Shown: positions 34,516 to 43,259, counted from the stretch's first letter. The stretch is 64,000 nt of DNA from Microthrixaceae bacterium (GCA_023957995.1 JAMLGK010000005.1:1-64000), one strand, 5' to 3'. Made by a program: numbers and translations. The notes: generated from the sequence alone by a model not told the origin.

Positions 34516-35274
34516 ATGCAGAGGCGAGCCCGGGGCAGCATCCTGTGGGGAGGGTTCATCGCGGTGGTCGCCACCCTCGTCGCGTTGGTCTCGGTCGCCC
34601 TGATGACCGACGACCCCACTCCTGCAGCCGAGACGACGACCAGGGGCTCGCCGGCGCAGCCGACGACAACAGAACCGCCGCAGACCTCCGTGTCGAGCAG
34701 TGCCCCGTCCGGCTCAGGCGCGGTGTCCGACGACGACCCCCGCAACGACGCCCCGGCCGATTGGCAGGTTCAGTTGGACACGCTGTCGATCTCACCGGAG
34801 GGACCCCGTGACGGCTACGACCGCGACCGCTTCCGCCATTGGATCGACGCCGACCGCAATGGATGCGACACGCGCTGCGAGGTGCTGGCCCGACAGCGCA
34901 TCGACTCCCTGCCCGGTCTGCCCGACGGCGGCTGGTTGTCGATCTACGACGGCTACAGCACGGACAACCCCTCGGAGTTCGACGTGGATCACCTCGTGGC
35001 CCTTTCCGAGGCCTGGGATTCCGGAGCAGCGGCGTGGGACGACGCACGACGTGAAGCGTTCGCAAATGACCTCGACAGCGGTCAGTTGGTGGCTGTGACG
35101 GCTGCGACCAACCGATCGAAGTCAGACCGCGATCCGGCGGAGTGGCAACCGCCCAACCGGGATGCCTGGTGCGAATGGGCGACGGCCTGGGTCGGGGTGA
35201 AGGCCAAGTGGGACCTGACGGTCGACCGGGCCGAGGTCTCGGCGCTGCGCAACATCCTGCAGGGGTGCGGATAG
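34516..35274 (+). CDS. Membrane-anchored or secreted HNH nuclease (DUF1524/GmrSD C-terminal-like)
   Basis: The 252-residue protein has a signal anchor (FIAVVATLVALVSVALM), a Thr/Ser/Pro-rich stalk of about 50 residues and an extracellular nuclease domain. The catalytic pattern is DVDHLVALSEAWDSGA, the DHxxx-type His in a beta-beta-alpha metal site, followed by NRSKSDRDPAEWQPPN; Cys pairs (CDTRC and the C-terminal CG) may form disulfides. Such proteins are surface DNases of actinobacteria and may serve nutrient release or DNA uptake. The ATG at 34516 has GGAGG 6 nt upstream and a TACGAT box at 34490. Confidence 0.88.
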   Translation: MQRRARGSILWGGFIAVVATLVALVSVALMTDDPTPAAETTTRGSPAQPTTTEPPQTSVSSSAPSGSGAVSDDDPRNDAPADWQVQLDTLSISPEGPRDGYDRDRFRHWIDADRNGCDTRCEVLARQRIDSLPGLPDGGWLSIYDGYSTDNPSEFDVDHLVALSEAWDSGAAAWDDARREAFANDLDSGQLVAVTAATNRSKSDRDPAEWQPPNRDAWCEWATAWVGVKAKWDLTVDRAEVSALRNILQGCG

Positions 35275-35373
35275 TCGACCGGACAGCCCGTCGTTCACCT
35301 CTGCCGGAACCCGTTCGGGGTGCTCGACTCCAAGAGACACGGGTCCCCGCGGAAATCCGCTGGGATTCGGGTA

Positions 35374-35379
35374 TACCGT
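35374..35379 (+). promoter_or_regulatory. Leaderless -10 box (TACCGT)
   Basis: TACCGT, inside ggtataccgtt, lies 6 nt before the ATG at 35386. Confidence 0.6.
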
Positions 35380-35385
35380 TCGCCC

Positions 35386-36765
35386 ATGGAACGTCTGAGC
35401 GCTCTCGATGCCGAGTTCCTCCACCTGGAGGACTCCAACGCTCACATGCACATCGCAGGCATCTGCACGTTCGAGGGATCTGCCCCGACCACGGAGGAAC
35501 TCGAGGAGCTGATCGTCTCCAAGCTCCACCTGTTGCCCCGCTACCGACAGCGCATCCGCACCGTTCCCCTCGAACTGGGCCGTCCGGTGTGGGTGGACGA
35601 CCCGCACTTCAATCCCAGTTACCACGTTCGCCACACCGCCCTGCCGGCACCGGGTGACGACACGGCACTGCGTCGGTTGATGGGCCGACTGATGTCCCAA
35701 CCCCTGGACCGGGCGAGGCCGCTCTGGGAGGCGTGGATCACCGAAGGCCTCGAAGGCGACCGCTGGGGAATCATCTTCAAGGTGCACCACTGCATGGTCG
35801 ACGGCGTGGCCGGGGTGGGACTGCTCGAGATGATGCTGGACATATCAGCTGAGGGGGAGCTACCCGAACCGCAGCCCTGGTCCCCCGAGCCCGAGCCATC
35901 GTCGGTGGCACTGGTCACCGACGCCTGGAAGGGCGCCCTGGGAGACGGCGCCAAACTCGCTTCGCATACATTCGGCATGGTCACCGACCCCGCAGGCGCG
36001 CTCAGGCGCGCCGGTGAGCTCGGCAGCGGTCTGTTGCGTCTGACCCAACGGCTCGGCAACACGCCATCGTCGTCGATCGAGGGCACGATCGGTCCCCACC
36101 GGGTGTGGTGCCACACCGCGGCAGACCTGGCGGATGTGAAACGCATCGGAAAGGCCCACGGGGCCACGGTCAACGACGTGGTTCTGGCCGCCATCACCTC
36201 CGGGTTCCGCGACCTGTTGTTGTCCCGCGGAGACGACCCCGACACCACCGTGGTCCGTTCCCTGGTCCCGGTGTCGGTCCGCAAGCCCGACGCCGACGGG
36301 ATACCCGACAACCGGGTCTCGGCCCTGTTGTTGGAGCTGCCGGTGGCGGTGAGCGATCCCCTCGAACGCCTGAGCGAGGTGCAGGCAGCCATGGCCGACC
36401 TGAAGGGCTCCCACATGGCCGAGGCCGGCGAGGTGGTCACCGACATCGGAAACCTCGCTCCACCGGCGCTGCTCGGCGCAGCCACGCGGCTCGGAATGCG
36501 CGCCCAGCACTTCGTGTCACAACGCTCGATCAGCACGGTCACCACGAATGTGCCCGGCCCGCAGTTCCCGTTGTACTGCCTCGGCCGGGAGATGCTCGAG
36601 TACCTGCCTTTCGTCCCGATCACCCCGGGGGTCCGAATCGGCACCGCGATCCTGTCCTACAACGGTGTCCTGGCCTTCGGGATCACCGGCGACTGGGACA
36701 CTGCCAAGGACATCGATCTGCTCGCAGCCGGAATCGACACGGCCATGGAGGCGATGCGCGGCTGA
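35386..36765 (+). CDS. Wax ester synthase/diacylglycerol acyltransferase family (WS/DGAT)
   Basis: The 459-residue enzyme transfers acyl groups from acyl-CoA to diacylglycerol or fatty alcohols at the membrane surface, making storage lipid. The catalytic HHCMVDGVAG (HHxxxDG) is at ~134-140. MERLSALDAEFLHLED at the N-terminus and TTNVPGPQFPLYCLGREM near the C-terminus are family signatures. Length and order are standard. Start supported by the TACCGT box. The preference for wax ester or triacylglycerol cannot be told from sequence. Confidence 0.94.
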   Translation: MERLSALDAEFLHLEDSNAHMHIAGICTFEGSAPTTEELEELIVSKLHLLPRYRQRIRTVPLELGRPVWVDDPHFNPSYHVRHTALPAPGDDTALRRLMGRLMSQPLDRARPLWEAWITEGLEGDRWGIIFKVHHCMVDGVAGVGLLEMMLDISAEGELPEPQPWSPEPEPSSVALVTDAWKGALGDGAKLASHTFGMVTDPAGALRRAGELGSGLLRLTQRLGNTPSSSIEGTIGPHRVWCHTAADLADVKRIGKAHGATVNDVVLAAITSGFRDLLLSRGDDPDTTVVRSLVPVSVRKPDADGIPDNRVSALLLELPVAVSDPLERLSEVQAAMADLKGSHMAEAGEVVTDIGNLAPPALLGAATRLGMRAQHFVSQRSISTVTTNVPGPQFPLYCLGREMLEYLPFVPITPGVRIGTAILSYNGVLAFGITGDWDTAKDIDLLAAGIDTAMEAMRG

Positions 36766-36770
36766 GCCCA

Positions 36771-36793
36771 CTGCCGGACTCACAGTCCGGCAG
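36771..36793. terminator. Strong hairpin between convergent genes
   Basis: CTGCCGGACT and AGTCCGGCAG form a perfect 10-bp stem with a 3-nt loop. It overlaps the last codons of the glycosyltransferase on the minus strand and follows the WS/DGAT stop, so it could terminate both. Confidence 0.6.
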
Positions 36794-38141
36794 GTACCCG
36801 ATCCTCGGGTGTGATCGCTTCACGCTCGGTCTTCGACCAACCCGATTCCGAGCGAAGCTGTCGCCACGCCGCCCGGACCAGTACCGGCCAGAGGATCCAG
36901 GAATAGGCCGCGTACACCGGAGAGATGAACCATCCCCACAGCCAGGCCTTCGGGCCGCGCCCACAGCGCGCTATGCAACCGAGCACCACGCCCCCGAAGC
37001 CCAGGAAGTAGAAGACCACGAGCACCCACAGATCCGACGGCACGAAGCTGGCGCCGTCGAGCACGGCCGCGAGGACCGATGCGAACAACCCGATACCGAC
37101 GACCGCTCCGAACAACGGTTGGAGCAGGTAGAGCACCAGGTCCAACCGGGCGCGCCGGGTGAAGGGGGCGTGCACCACTTTCGCCAGATGTGCGAAGGCC
37201 TGCATGTTTCCCTGAGACCATCGGGTCCGCTGGCGCAGGAGCTTGCGAAGTCCCGGGAGACCCTGCTGGTCCACGTGGGTGCGGTTGTCGTGCCCGCAGT
37301 GCCAACCCGCCTCGACGAGTCGCAGCCCGAGGTCCTGGTCCTCGGTCAGGCGGTCCCTCCACGGTCCGACAGCCCCATCACCGGCGGGTTCCGCGTCAGG
37401 ATTCCCGGACTCGACGCAGCGGGTGGCGAGATCATCGAGCGCGGCCAGTCGGTTGAACTGACCGTTGCCTCCCATGCCCGCGGTACCGAGGGATGCCCGG
37501 GCAGCCTGGTAGAGCTTGGCGAACACCCCGAACTCCACGTCCTGGGCCCAGGTGAGCGGATGGTGGCGGTTGTAGATCCTGACCCGCACCTGCACGCCGC
37601 CGACGACATCATCCGCGAACCACTGGGATACGTACGCCGGAGCATCGGGAGCCAGGCGTCCGTCGGCGTCGACCACACACACGATCGTTCGTTGCGGATC
37701 AATCCCCTCGACCATCTCGGGGAGGCGGGACCAGGCATCGTTCAGCGCAGCTGCCTTGCCGACGTGGGCGTCCGGTGGTTCTCGCCGCAACACGACCAGA
37801 TCCGGATGGTCGATCCCGGCGAGCACCTCAGGAGTCGCATCGGTCGATCCGTCATCGATCACCACGATCCGCTTGTGCGCGCAGCGGACCTCCAGGAGGC
37901 GAGCGACAGAATCGGCGATGGTCACCTCCTCGTCGAGTGCGGGCACCAGGAACACCCACGTGAATCGTTCCTCGCCGAGGTCGCTCACAGGTCCGTCCTC
38001 GCGCAGGGCCCGGGAACGCTTGAACAGCCACGTGTTCCAGATGAGGTTCACCGCTATGACCGCCAGCGCGGCCAGAAACGCCAGTTCGTCCCAACCGGGC
38101 CAACCGGTGAACAACCGATCGGGCACCAGGGAGGCCAGCAT
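36780..38141 (-). CDS. Processive-type family 2 glycosyltransferase, membrane protein
   Basis: The 453-residue protein has an N-terminal helix, a cytoplasmic GT-A domain and three or four C-terminal helices. Motifs are VIDDGSTDATPE (~97), the DxD-like VCVVDADGRL, TEDQDLGLRL and QRTRWSQGNMQA (~305), the QxxRW signature of processive beta-glycosyltransferases such as PgaC or hyaluronan synthase. It probably polymerises an aminosugar supplied by the upstream epimerase. The ATG at 38141 has AGGTAG upstream; an ATG at 38156 overlapping the epimerase stop is the alternative. Acceptor and product are not known. Confidence 0.88.
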   Translation of the reverse strand: MLASLVPDRLFTGWPGWDELAFLAALAVIAVNLIWNTWLFKRSRALREDGPVSDLGEERFTWVFLVPALDEEVTIADSVARLLEVRCAHKRIVVIDDGSTDATPEVLAGIDHPDLVVLRREPPDAHVGKAAALNDAWSRLPEMVEGIDPQRTIVCVVDADGRLAPDAPAYVSQWFADDVVGGVQVRVRIYNRHHPLTWAQDVEFGVFAKLYQAARASLGTAGMGGNGQFNRLAALDDLATRCVESGNPDAEPAGDGAVGPWRDRLTEDQDLGLRLVEAGWHCGHDNRTHVDQQGLPGLRKLLRQRTRWSQGNMQAFAHLAKVVHAPFTRRARLDLVLYLLQPLFGAVVGIGLFASVLAAVLDGASFVPSDLWVLVVFYFLGFGGVVLGCIARCGRGPKAWLWGWFISPVYAAYSWILWPVLVRAAWRQLRSESGWSKTEREAITPEDRVPAGL

Positions 38142-38145
38142 CGAG

Positions 38146-39447
38146 CTACCTGGCATCTGCGGTGATCGGAAGGCGGAGGGTCGAAGGCTCCGGGTAGCCA
38201 CCGGCCACCAACACCCGGGTACGGTTGAAACCCGACCCGTACCGCTCGGGAGCAGGACCGAATCCCGCGAGGTTCTCCAGGGCTGCCACCACACGGCTCG
38301 CCGCACGGCCGTCACCGTACGGATTCTCCGCGAACGCCATTGCCTGGTGTGCCCCGTTGTCACTCAGCAGCTCATGTGCAGCATCCGCGATGGTCGCGGG
38401 ATCAGTGCCCACCAGGCGCAGCGTTCCCGCTTCGACGCCCTCGCCCCGCTCGGTCGTCTCGCGGGTGACCAGGACCGGTGTCCCGAGGGCCGGAGCCTCC
38501 TCCTGGATGCCCCCTGAATCCGAGATCGCGAAGCGGGCCGCTGCCAGCAGGTGGGCGAAGGGGACGTAGTCGAGGGGACCGGTCACCAGTACCTGTTCGA
38601 GGCCCTGCACAGGACCCGCCACCTCAGCGCGCGCCGCCTCGTTGGGATGGGTGACCAGCACCAGCTGGACCTCTGGATGTCGCTCCACGATCTGGCGCAG
38701 GCCGGAGCCGATGCGCGCCAGGCCCCCGCCCCAGTTCTCGCGCCGGTGCGCCGTGGCAACGATCAGCGGTCGGGGACCATCCAACGCTTCCAGCAGTCTC
38801 GGATCGGTGATGCCAGAAGGCATCTGGGTGGCGCGCACCAGGGTGTCGATACCGGTGTTGCCGGTCACGAACACGAGCTCGGAGTCGACCCCTTCCCGCA
38901 CGAGGTTCTGCAGGTTGGTGTCGGTCGGGGCGAGATGGAACGCAGCGATGCGGCTGATCACCTGGCGGTTCAACTCCTCCGGGTAGGGGGTGAGGATCGA
39001 ACCCGTACGCAGTCCCGCCTCGACATGACCCACTGGGATCCGCAGGTGGAAGGCCGACATGGCAGCCGCCATGGCGGAACTGGTGTCGCCGTGCACCAAC
39101 AGACCGGCGGGATAGCCCCGCTCGAACACATCCGCGCGACTCGATGCATTCACGTGTGCGGCTGTACCGAGGGTGGAGTCGTGGGAGTAGCGCTCCCTGC
39201 AGAACTTCTCGAACCCGATCATCACCTCGGACACCAGACCGTTCAGCGAACCGTTGCTCCTCGCTGCGAGGTCGACATCGGGCGAGATTCCCTCCATGGA
39301 GAGGATCTCATGGACCATCTCGGAGTGTTGCCCTGTGGAGATCACCACCGGGTCCAGCACCTCGCTGCGCCGTAGCTCAGCCACGACGGGCAACATCTTG
39401 ATTGCCTCCGGTCGGGTTCCGATCGCGATGAGCACGTGCGCAGTCAT
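38146..39447 (-). CDS. wecB: UDP-N-acetylglucosamine 2-epimerase, non-hydrolysing (EC 5.1.3.14)
   Basis: The 433-residue enzyme interconverts UDP-GlcNAc and UDP-ManNAc in the cytoplasm. Signatures are IGTRPEAIKMLPV at the N-terminus, VHGDTSSAMAA, VGHVEAGLRTGS, TAHRRENWGGG and the C-terminal SDSGGIQEEAPALGTPVL. It is longer than the usual ~375 residues because of an insertion around FCRERYSHDST and a C-terminal extension. The ATG at 39447 has GGGGAAG upstream. The glycosyltransferase begins within a few bases of its stop, so the pair is likely a small surface-glycan operon. Confidence 0.94.
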   Translation of the reverse strand: MTAHVLIAIGTRPEAIKMLPVVAELRRSEVLDPVVISTGQHSEMVHEILSMEGISPDVDLAARSNGSLNGLVSEVMIGFEKFCRERYSHDSTLGTAAHVNASSRADVFERGYPAGLLVHGDTSSAMAAAMSAFHLRIPVGHVEAGLRTGSILTPYPEELNRQVISRIAAFHLAPTDTNLQNLVREGVDSELVFVTGNTGIDTLVRATQMPSGITDPRLLEALDGPRPLIVATAHRRENWGGGLARIGSGLRQIVERHPEVQLVLVTHPNEAARAEVAGPVQGLEQVLVTGPLDYVPFAHLLAAARFAISDSGGIQEEAPALGTPVLVTRETTERGEGVEAGTLRLVGTDPATIADAAHELLSDNGAHQAMAFAENPYGDGRAASRVVAALENLAGFGPAPERYGSGFNRTRVLVAGGYPEPSTLRLPITADAR

Positions 39448-39637
39448 GTCTTCCCCATCGGCAGCTCCCTGCGCCGACTGAGCCACCCGGCGCCCGTCGG
39501 TTGGCGGGCCATGGTCACGGCTGGCACCCCGGCACCTGCACCGAGGATCGGGGCAACATCGGTGGACACGCACCGCCACATCGACTTGAATTCGGTCACG
39601 CGGTTCAGGGCGAGCCGCGTGACCGAGGGGGATAACC

Positions 39638-40480
39638 GTGAACGACTTCCGTAGGCCTCAGCGCGCGGCGTTGGTGACCGTGGTTGTGGCATGTCTGACC
39701 GCTGTGGCGGCCTGTGCTCCACCCGCACCCGGTGGCGGCACCACCACGACCTCGTCGAGTACCACGACCGAGGCGACCACCACGACGACGACCGAGCCGA
39801 CGACAACGACCACCTCCACGACGACCACGACGTCGACCACCACAACCACCACGACGTCGACGACAACGACCACGATGCCGACGACAACGACCACGTCGAC
39901 AACCACCACCACCGTCCCGACCGGTCCCGAGTACTACCCGATCCTGGTCAGCTGCCTCACTCCGAATCCCATCGGTGCCGACAGCATCAACGAGATCGAC
40001 AGCGGCGTGACCGTCCTCGCACCGAGCACGGTTGCCCAGGGCGACACCTTCCAGGTGGAGATGACCGCCGATCCGATCGAGGTGCCCACCTCCGGTGGTG
40101 GCTTCAACATCAGCTATCTCAAGAACGTGAAGGTTCGCTTCGACCTGCCTGCCGGAGCCACCTACATCGGCGCGACCGTCAGCGGTGGTAGCAACATCGG
40201 TTCGGGCACCCCGACCGTCGCTCTGTCGGGTTCCCAGATCGTGCTGACGGTGCCCGGCCAACTCTCGCCCGGTGCAACCGCAGTGCTGCCGAAGGTCACC
40301 GCCACCCTGCAGGCGAGCGGGGCCGTGGGAACCCAGATGCAGGCCAAGCTGGCCGGTACGTCCTACTCGGACCCCGGCATCAGCTTCACCGCCCGGGTGC
40401 AGGTGCTGTTCGGAATCGATGCGAACAGCAGCTGCTACGCACCCGTGAACCCGGTGCTGGCAACCACCGAGATCGTCTGA
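39638..40480 (+). CDS. Thr-rich surface lipoprotein
   Basis: The 280-residue protein has a signal peptide ending LTAVAACAPP (lipobox), a stalk of about 55 residues that is almost pure threonine with rare Ser, Pro, Ala and Glu, and a beta-rich C-terminal domain (~180 residues) resembling an Ig-like or DUF11-type adhesion module, for example NVKVRFDLPAGATYIG. Two cysteines (SCLTPN and SCYAP) probably form a disulfide. The stalk is a likely O-mannosylation target in actinobacteria (inference). GTG at 39638 with GGGGGATAA upstream. The 190-bp gap from wecB holds divergent promoters and nothing else I can see. Confidence 0.78.
   Translation: MNDFRRPQRAALVTVVVACLTAVAACAPPAPGGGTTTTSSSTTTEATTTTTTEPTTTTTSTTTTTSTTTTTTTSTTTTTMPTTTTTSTTTTTVPTGPEYYPILVSCLTPNPIGADSINEIDSGVTVLAPSTVAQGDTFQVEMTADPIEVPTSGGGFNISYLKNVKVRFDLPAGATYIGATVSGGSNIGSGTPTVALSGSQIVLTVPGQLSPGATAVLPKVTATLQASGAVGTQMQAKLAGTSYSDPGISFTARVQVLFGIDANSSCYAPVNPVLATTEIV
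39740..39925. repeat. Simple-sequence tract encoding poly-Thr
   Basis: The tract is made of acc/acg/aca codons in irregular array. Its mixed codon use lowers but does not remove the potential for slippage. Confidence 0.7.
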
Positions 40481-40527
40481 CGAGCGAGATCGTCCGAGGA
40501 GAACCTCTGGGCGGGGCAGCCCTGACC

Positions 40528-42060
40528 TCAGGCCTCCATGCCTACGGTCAGGGCTGACTCCACCTCTACTGCCTCTTCGGTGGTCGGTTGGCCCGCAAGC
40601 GCTTCCATCTCCTCGCGGCGGTCCTGTTGCAGCTGTTTGGCGACTGCCTTGCCGGGCAGGAATCGTGCGACCACCAGGGCGACCAGCAGCAGGCCGAAGG
40701 TGATCCCGAACACGGTGTTGTAGGAACCGACGGCGATGTCCTGGCTGACCGAGCCGGGATCGCCGGCGGGGCGGATCGTTGCATAGATCGAGGCCAGCAC
40801 CGCAGTGCCGATCGCAGCGCTGACCTGCCGGCTGACCGATGAGAGACCGGACGCCTGGGACACCTGGATCGTCTTCACCGCGTTGAGGGCCACGATGTTG
40901 GGCGCCATCATCGCCAGACCCGACCCGAGCCCGCCGAGGAACAGGTAGGCAGCGATCGCGACCAGCGGGGTGTCGGGAGCCAGGTGCGCGAGGGGCCAGA
41001 ACGAGATCGCCATCAGGGCAACACCCACCGCGACCGGGATCCGCGCACCCACCCTGTCCGCGAGGCGGCCACCGACGGGCATCATCATCGCGATGCCCAG
41101 CGCGGAGGGGAGCATGACCAGCCCGATGTGGAGTTCGCTCACACCGCGCATGGAACCCAGCTCGAGGGGTATGTAGACGAGGCGGCTGTACTGCGCGATC
41201 GCCAGCAGCCCGAGCGAGACCATGCCGATCGCGAACACGGGGTTGGCGAGTATCCGCATCTCGACCAGCGGATGGGGATGGCGCAGGGCATGACGCGTGA
41301 ACAGGGCGAGTCCGCAGACACCTGCACCCACGATCACCAAGACCACCGGCTGGGTCCAGCCCCGGGTGCCCCCGAGGGACAATCCGATCATCAACAACGC
41401 CAGCCCGACGCCCGACAGGGCCAGACCGACCCGGTCGAACGGCCGAACGTCGCGAAAGCCCGTGTCCCTCAACACCTTCATCGCCAGGGGCACTCCGACG
41501 ATCCCGATGGGCACGTTGATCAGGAACAGCCAGCGCCAACCGACCGACTCCACCAGGCCACCGCCGAGCACCGGACCGATCGCCGGTGCAGCCATCACAG
41601 CGATCCCGAACAGACCCATGGCGCGCCCGCGTTCCTCCGGGCCGAACAGTTCGTAGATGAGCGCCATGGCGACCGGCATCAGGATGCCGCCGCCGACGCC
41701 CTGGATGATCCGTGCGGCCACCAGGAGCTCGAGTGTCGGAGACACCGCGCAGAGGATGGACCCGACGGTGAAGAGCACCAGGGCCCAGACGAGCGCCCGC
41801 TTGCGCCCGAAGCGATCCGCGGTCCAACCGCTGGCCATCTGGGCCACCCCTACCGCCGCCAGGTAGGCGGTCACGACCCACTCGACCCCGTCGATCGTGT
41901 CGAAGTCCCGCTGCAGCGAGGGCAGCCCGAGGTTCACCACGGTCGTGTCGAGAACCACCATGAAGGTGCCGAACAGCACGACACCCATCGCCCACCAGCG
42001 GTAGGAGTCCCCACCGCTGCCGGCTTCGACAGCCTCTGGTTGTTCCAACTCGGAGCTCAC
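40528..42060 (-). CDS. MFS drug/proton antiporter, DHA2 (EmrB/QacA) family
   Basis: The 510-residue protein has 14 predicted helices. Motifs of the 14-TM family are present: VVLDTTVVNLGLPSLQRDF (motif D1), GWTADRFGRKRAL (motif A), RIIQGVGGGILMPVAMALIY and the proline-rich GPVLGGGLVES (motif C). Such pumps export amphipathic drugs, dyes or metabolites using the proton gradient. The GTG start is 119 bp from the divergent MarR gene, and an operator-like repeat lies between them, suggesting MarR control. The substrate is unknown. Confidence 0.92.
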   Translation of the reverse strand: MSSELEQPEAVEAGSGGDSYRWWAMGVVLFGTFMVVLDTTVVNLGLPSLQRDFDTIDGVEWVVTAYLAAVGVAQMASGWTADRFGRKRALVWALVLFTVGSILCAVSPTLELLVAARIIQGVGGGILMPVAMALIYELFGPEERGRAMGLFGIAVMAAPAIGPVLGGGLVESVGWRWLFLINVPIGIVGVPLAMKVLRDTGFRDVRPFDRVGLALSGVGLALLMIGLSLGGTRGWTQPVVLVIVGAGVCGLALFTRHALRHPHPLVEMRILANPVFAIGMVSLGLLAIAQYSRLVYIPLELGSMRGVSELHIGLVMLPSALGIAMMMPVGGRLADRVGARIPVAVGVALMAISFWPLAHLAPDTPLVAIAAYLFLGGLGSGLAMMAPNIVALNAVKTIQVSQASGLSSVSRQVSAAIGTAVLASIYATIRPAGDPGSVSQDIAVGSYNTVFGITFGLLLVALVVARFLPGKAVAKQLQQDRREEMEALAGQPTTEEAVEVESALTVGMEA

Positions 42061-42131
42061 TCGATGTTCCCGTCGTGAGGTTTCTGGTACCCGGACGGGC
42101 TACCACGCCGGACCACGGTAACAACAGTTAG

Positions 42132-42148
42132 TTGGTTCGTACAAGCAA
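42132..42148. promoter_or_regulatory. Candidate MarR operator
   Basis: The imperfect palindrome ttggttcgtacaagcaa (TTGgTT-5-AAgCAA) sits between the divergent MFS and MarR genes. Its spacing and TTG/CAA ends match typical MarR-family sites. Confidence 0.5.
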
Positions 42149-42165
42149 TTGCCAGTGGCGCATGG

Positions 42166-42171
42166 CATACT
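42166..42171 (+). promoter_or_regulatory. Leaderless -10 box (CATACT) for the MarR gene
   Basis: CATACT lies 7 nt before the GTG at 42179. Confidence 0.45.
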
Positions 42172-42178
42172 TGGCGGC

Positions 42179-42667
42179 GTGACCTCACCGACAGTCGCGA
42201 TCGATCTGCCCGCACACCCTGACTGTTCCGGCGATCCCGTGGCGCAGATCGAGAGCGCCGTGGTCGCACTCCTCCGGCGGGCCAACGACCCCCGTGGAAA
42301 CCGCAAGATCTACGAGATGGCGGGCACCGACATCGAGAAGGCCGGAGCGGTCATGTTGGCCAGGATCGACGAACTGCAACCGGCCCGGCTGAGCGAACTG
42401 GCCGCCGCAGCCGGGGTGACTATCTCGACCGCCAGCCGTCAGGTCTCCCGACTGGTCGAACAGGGCTACGTCGCCCGCTCGGCTGATCCACTGGATGCCC
42501 GGGCGAGCCTGCACCGCCTCACTCCGGCGGGTCGTGGCCTGCGCGGACGCCTCCAGCGGGCCGTGACCAGCTTCTTCGAACAGGCACTGTCGGACCTCAC
42601 CCCGAACGAGCGCGAGTTGCTCGGTGACCTGCTCACCCGGTTCGTCCAGGGGGTCCTGGAGGAGTAG
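42179..42667 (+). CDS. MarR family transcriptional regulator
   Basis: The 162-residue protein has a winged helix-turn-helix: LSELAAAAGVTISTASRQVS (recognition helix) and a wing at PLDARASLHRLTPAGR, the conserved DxRxx-LT-G segment of MarR proteins. Terminal helices mediate dimerisation. It is divergent from a drug-exporter gene, the usual arrangement for a ligand-released repressor. The GTG at 42179 is chosen over the TTG at 42149 because a CATACT box lies 7 nt upstream and the longer start would begin at the edge of the operator. Confidence 0.92.
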   Translation: MTSPTVAIDLPAHPDCSGDPVAQIESAVVALLRRANDPRGNRKIYEMAGTDIEKAGAVMLARIDELQPARLSELAAAAGVTISTASRQVSRLVEQGYVARSADPLDARASLHRLTPAGRGLRGRLQRAVTSFFEQALSDLTPNERELLGDLLTRFVQGVLEE

Positions 42668-42741
42668 CGAGTCGCACCGAGGACCAAGATGGGCACCGTG
42701 CTGGCTACGCCCCGACCTTCGATGCCCACACCCGTGTGTCC

Positions 42742-42747
42742 TAGGTT
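42742..42747 (+). promoter_or_regulatory. Leaderless -10 box (TAGGTT)
   Basis: TAGGTT lies 6 nt before the ATG at 42754. Confidence 0.5.
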
Positions 42748-42753
42748 GCGTTG

Positions 42754-43170
42754 ATGCCATTGCAGAACTGGCCGGGCCGAGTGGCCGCCGCGGCGTGTGT
42801 CCTCGCTGTGGCCGCCACTGCGTGCAGCAGTGAGCCCGACGAGGTCACCGCCGGTCCGGCCTCACCGACCGAGGCCCTGCCAGCGCCGGGTCCGGGCGAC
42901 CTCGAGGAGTTCTGCTCTGCTGTGGCGGTGCTCGGTCAGACCGACGGCACCACGGACCCCGCTGTCGTCCTGCCGGCGATCGACTCGCTCCGCCAGACCG
43001 CCCCAGCGGAGATCCGAGCTGACGTCGATCTGGTTTCGGACACCCTCATCGCCAACAACTACCCCGAGGGCACGACGCCCTCGATGACGGCGGCACCATT
43101 CGATGATCTGAACCCGGCCAGCGACCGGCTCGGCGCCTATGTCGAGACGAACTGCCCGCCCGGTGGCTGA
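42754..43170 (+). CDS. Small lipoprotein, hypothetical
   Basis: The 138-residue protein has a signal peptide with lipobox (VLAVAATACSSEPDE) and a short Pro/Ala linker, then about 90 residues with predicted helices and two cysteines (EFCSAV and NCPPGG) likely to pair outside the cell. This two-Cys layout recurs in small actinobacterial lipoproteins of unknown role. I recognise no named family. Confidence 0.72.
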   Translation: MPLQNWPGRVAAAACVLAVAATACSSEPDEVTAGPASPTEALPAPGPGDLEEFCSAVAVLGQTDGTTDPAVVLPAIDSLRQTAPAEIRADVDLVSDTLIANNYPEGTTPSMTAAPFDDLNPASDRLGAYVETNCPPGG

Positions 43171-43259
43171 TCCGTGGGCAACTACCTACCCGGGCGAGGT
43201 ACCAGCGGTGCCAGATGGCGTGTCCGGGACACGCAGTCTCGCGGCCCACGGTCCAAGGT

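Noticed and set aside
36105-38165. Long plus-strand frame antisense to the glycosyltransferase.
   Set aside because: No motif, and the opposite strand has complete GT2 signatures.
39658-39912. A minus-strand frame encoding poly-valine.
   Set aside because: It is the antisense of the poly-Thr codon tract; no start site or domain supports it.
39605-42124. A very long minus-strand frame (about 839 codons) overlapping the MFS gene and the Thr-rich lipoprotein.
   Set aside because: It has Arg/Gly/Ser-rich composition typical of the wrong frame in high-GC DNA, has no recognisable domain, and the MFS and lipoprotein frames explain the same DNA.
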